This document shows positions 62,897-64,000 of a DNA stretch of 64,000 nt, in pieces. The stretch is from NCBI RefSeq assembly GCF_949987515.2, contig NC_082703.1, forward strand, positions 10,502,680 through 10,566,679. The letters run 5' to 3'. Source of the DNA: Delphinus delphis. Taxonomy: Eukaryota > Chordata > Mammalia > Artiodactyla > Delphinidae. The position numbers were made by a program, and so were the translations under genes. The notes under the pieces are model-generated. The model was given only the letters and a program-made list of their open reading frames with translations. It searched no databases and was not told the origin of the DNA. Each line of letters starts with the position of its first letter. Within the stretch, counting starts at the first letter, position 1.

Positions 62897-64000
62897 AATT
62901 AATTTAAAAAATACATAGGAAAGATAGAAGATAAAGATGAACGTAAAAGAAAAAGGGTTGGTAATGAACTACATTTAAAAATTACATGGGTTTTGGAATC
63001 AGACATAGTTCAGAGACTGAATTTTCTCAGTATTTATTTTTATGGGCATTTATATATTTGTAATTTAAAGCATAGACATATTATTATCATGCATATGCGA
63101 TTATTTACTAACTGTGAGTTGTATTACCATGGAATTTACTCCTACCTATTCCTTTTGAATAACTCTGTTGAAGGCAAAGGAATCCAAGACTTGTATATGA
63201 AGGCTGAACTGAGAAGGTGGGGAAACACTGAGGCAGAACCCAAGCAGGAAGAAGACGCAAGTCCAAACCTTGAAGATAGAATCTCGAAATCAAAACCTCC
63301 TCTCCTGTGCTGTAAAATCACGATGGCACTGATTACTTGGACACAGGGCCAGACCCTCAGTGAGGGGTGGTGCTAAACACCTCCTGTGTGCACGTCATTC
63401 ACAACAGAGCAAAATGAATTTATAGACGTCTCAAACTGCAAAGGAACCAACATCCTAAATAGTTCTAGTGAGTAAAGGATGCTAAATAGAAATTAATAAT
63501 AGAGTCCAGCATCCATTATTCCTAGTTTCAGATGTACATGTCACTGTTGTGTCTTTAATGAGGACCACTATTTTTATTGTTTTGTTTTATTTTATTGCCT
63601 ATAAAAATATTCATAAAGGCTACTGCAAGTTCATCCTACCTGCAATCCAGTTGACCCAACTTTCCCACCATAGATTTTTCCAGTACTTAACCAGGCATAG
63701 CTCACGTGTACATCTATATATGCACTGCCCATATGTTCACTGATAAACTATACCCTTCTCTCATATGTAATAAGGATGTGCACTTCTTAGGGATTTGGTT
63801 CAAAGATTAACGCAAGCTCAATGGACATTGCTATCAATCACCTACACTCCTGTCCTTTACCGATAACCTTATAATCATAATTCATATTAGCATAATCACC
63901 TTCTCACTGATTACTGAAAGACCCAAAATCATCAATAATTCAGTTACGTATGTGATACTTTATCTTAAAGAAAGGTTTCTTTCAAACCAAGGGTTGATAT

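Larger units (their letters stand above)
43309..64000 (-). other. NRG1: NRG1 intron upstream of Ig exon 1 (partial)
   Basis: From the Ig exon acceptor to the window end I find no first exon and no CpG island: the only GC-rich patches are CHR SINEs. It holds L1 tails, three long CHR SINEs, MIR/L2 relics, an LTR-like relic, two hAT-type fossils and simple repeats. Stretches such as 44.1-46.3, 48.0-50.8, 57.1-58.9 and 59.2-61.0 kb look like unique intronic DNA. An exon-like piece on the opposite strand at 52173-52234 is listed separately. Confidence 0.85.

Overview
This is a stretch of mammalian nuclear DNA, almost certainly from a cetacean (whale, dolphin or porpoise). The diagnostic signal is nine copies of the long, roughly 200-bp tRNA(Glu)-derived CHR-type SINE (opening with CTTCCCTGGTGGCGCAGTGG and ending in an A-tail), plus two shorter CHR-type copies and many cetartiodactyl-style LINE-1 3' ends. 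Nothing is bacterial: there are no operons, and nearly every long open frame lies inside a repeat or depends on a non-ATG start.

The only protein-coding gene I can support is neuregulin 1 (NRG1), read on the minus strand. Four coding exons are present with intact splice sites and matching phases. Two exons encode the Ig-like C2 domain (43131-43308, 178 bp; 34571-34692, 122 bp). Two 51-bp spacer exons encode part of the Ser/Thr-rich glycosylated linker (23735-23785 and 21374-21424). The window begins inside the intron after the second spacer exon and ends inside the intron before the first Ig exon. I could not find the alternative first exons, the cysteine-rich-domain exon, the EGF-like exon or the transmembrane and cytoplasmic exons, so they are presumably outside the window. 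Intron retention just after the second Ig exon gives a 29-codon tail (34482-34570) that resembles, from memory, the end of a short human heregulin isoform.

Region by region: 1-21373 is intronic, with L1 3' fragments, a nested L1/CHR/CHR cluster (about 6.48-7.24 kb), two minus-strand CHR SINEs and old MIR/L2 relics. 21.4-23.8 kb holds the two spacer exons. 23.8-34.6 kb holds a 2.7-kb 5'-truncated L1 with clear target-site duplications. 34.6-43.3 kb lies between the two Ig exons. 43.3-64 kb is upstream intron with CHR SINEs, L1 tails, a MIR, an LTR-like relic, two hAT-type DNA-transposon fossils and an unexplained + strand exon-like segment near 52.2 kb.

I do not see a new biological system here. 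The items most worth a second look are the conserved read-through coding tail, a CHR SINE with about 19 A-to-G differences from its sisters, a 32-nt copy of L1 3'UTR sequence embedded in the same element's ORF2, the antisense bias of L1 fragments in this gene, and the + strand exon-like segment at 52173-52234.
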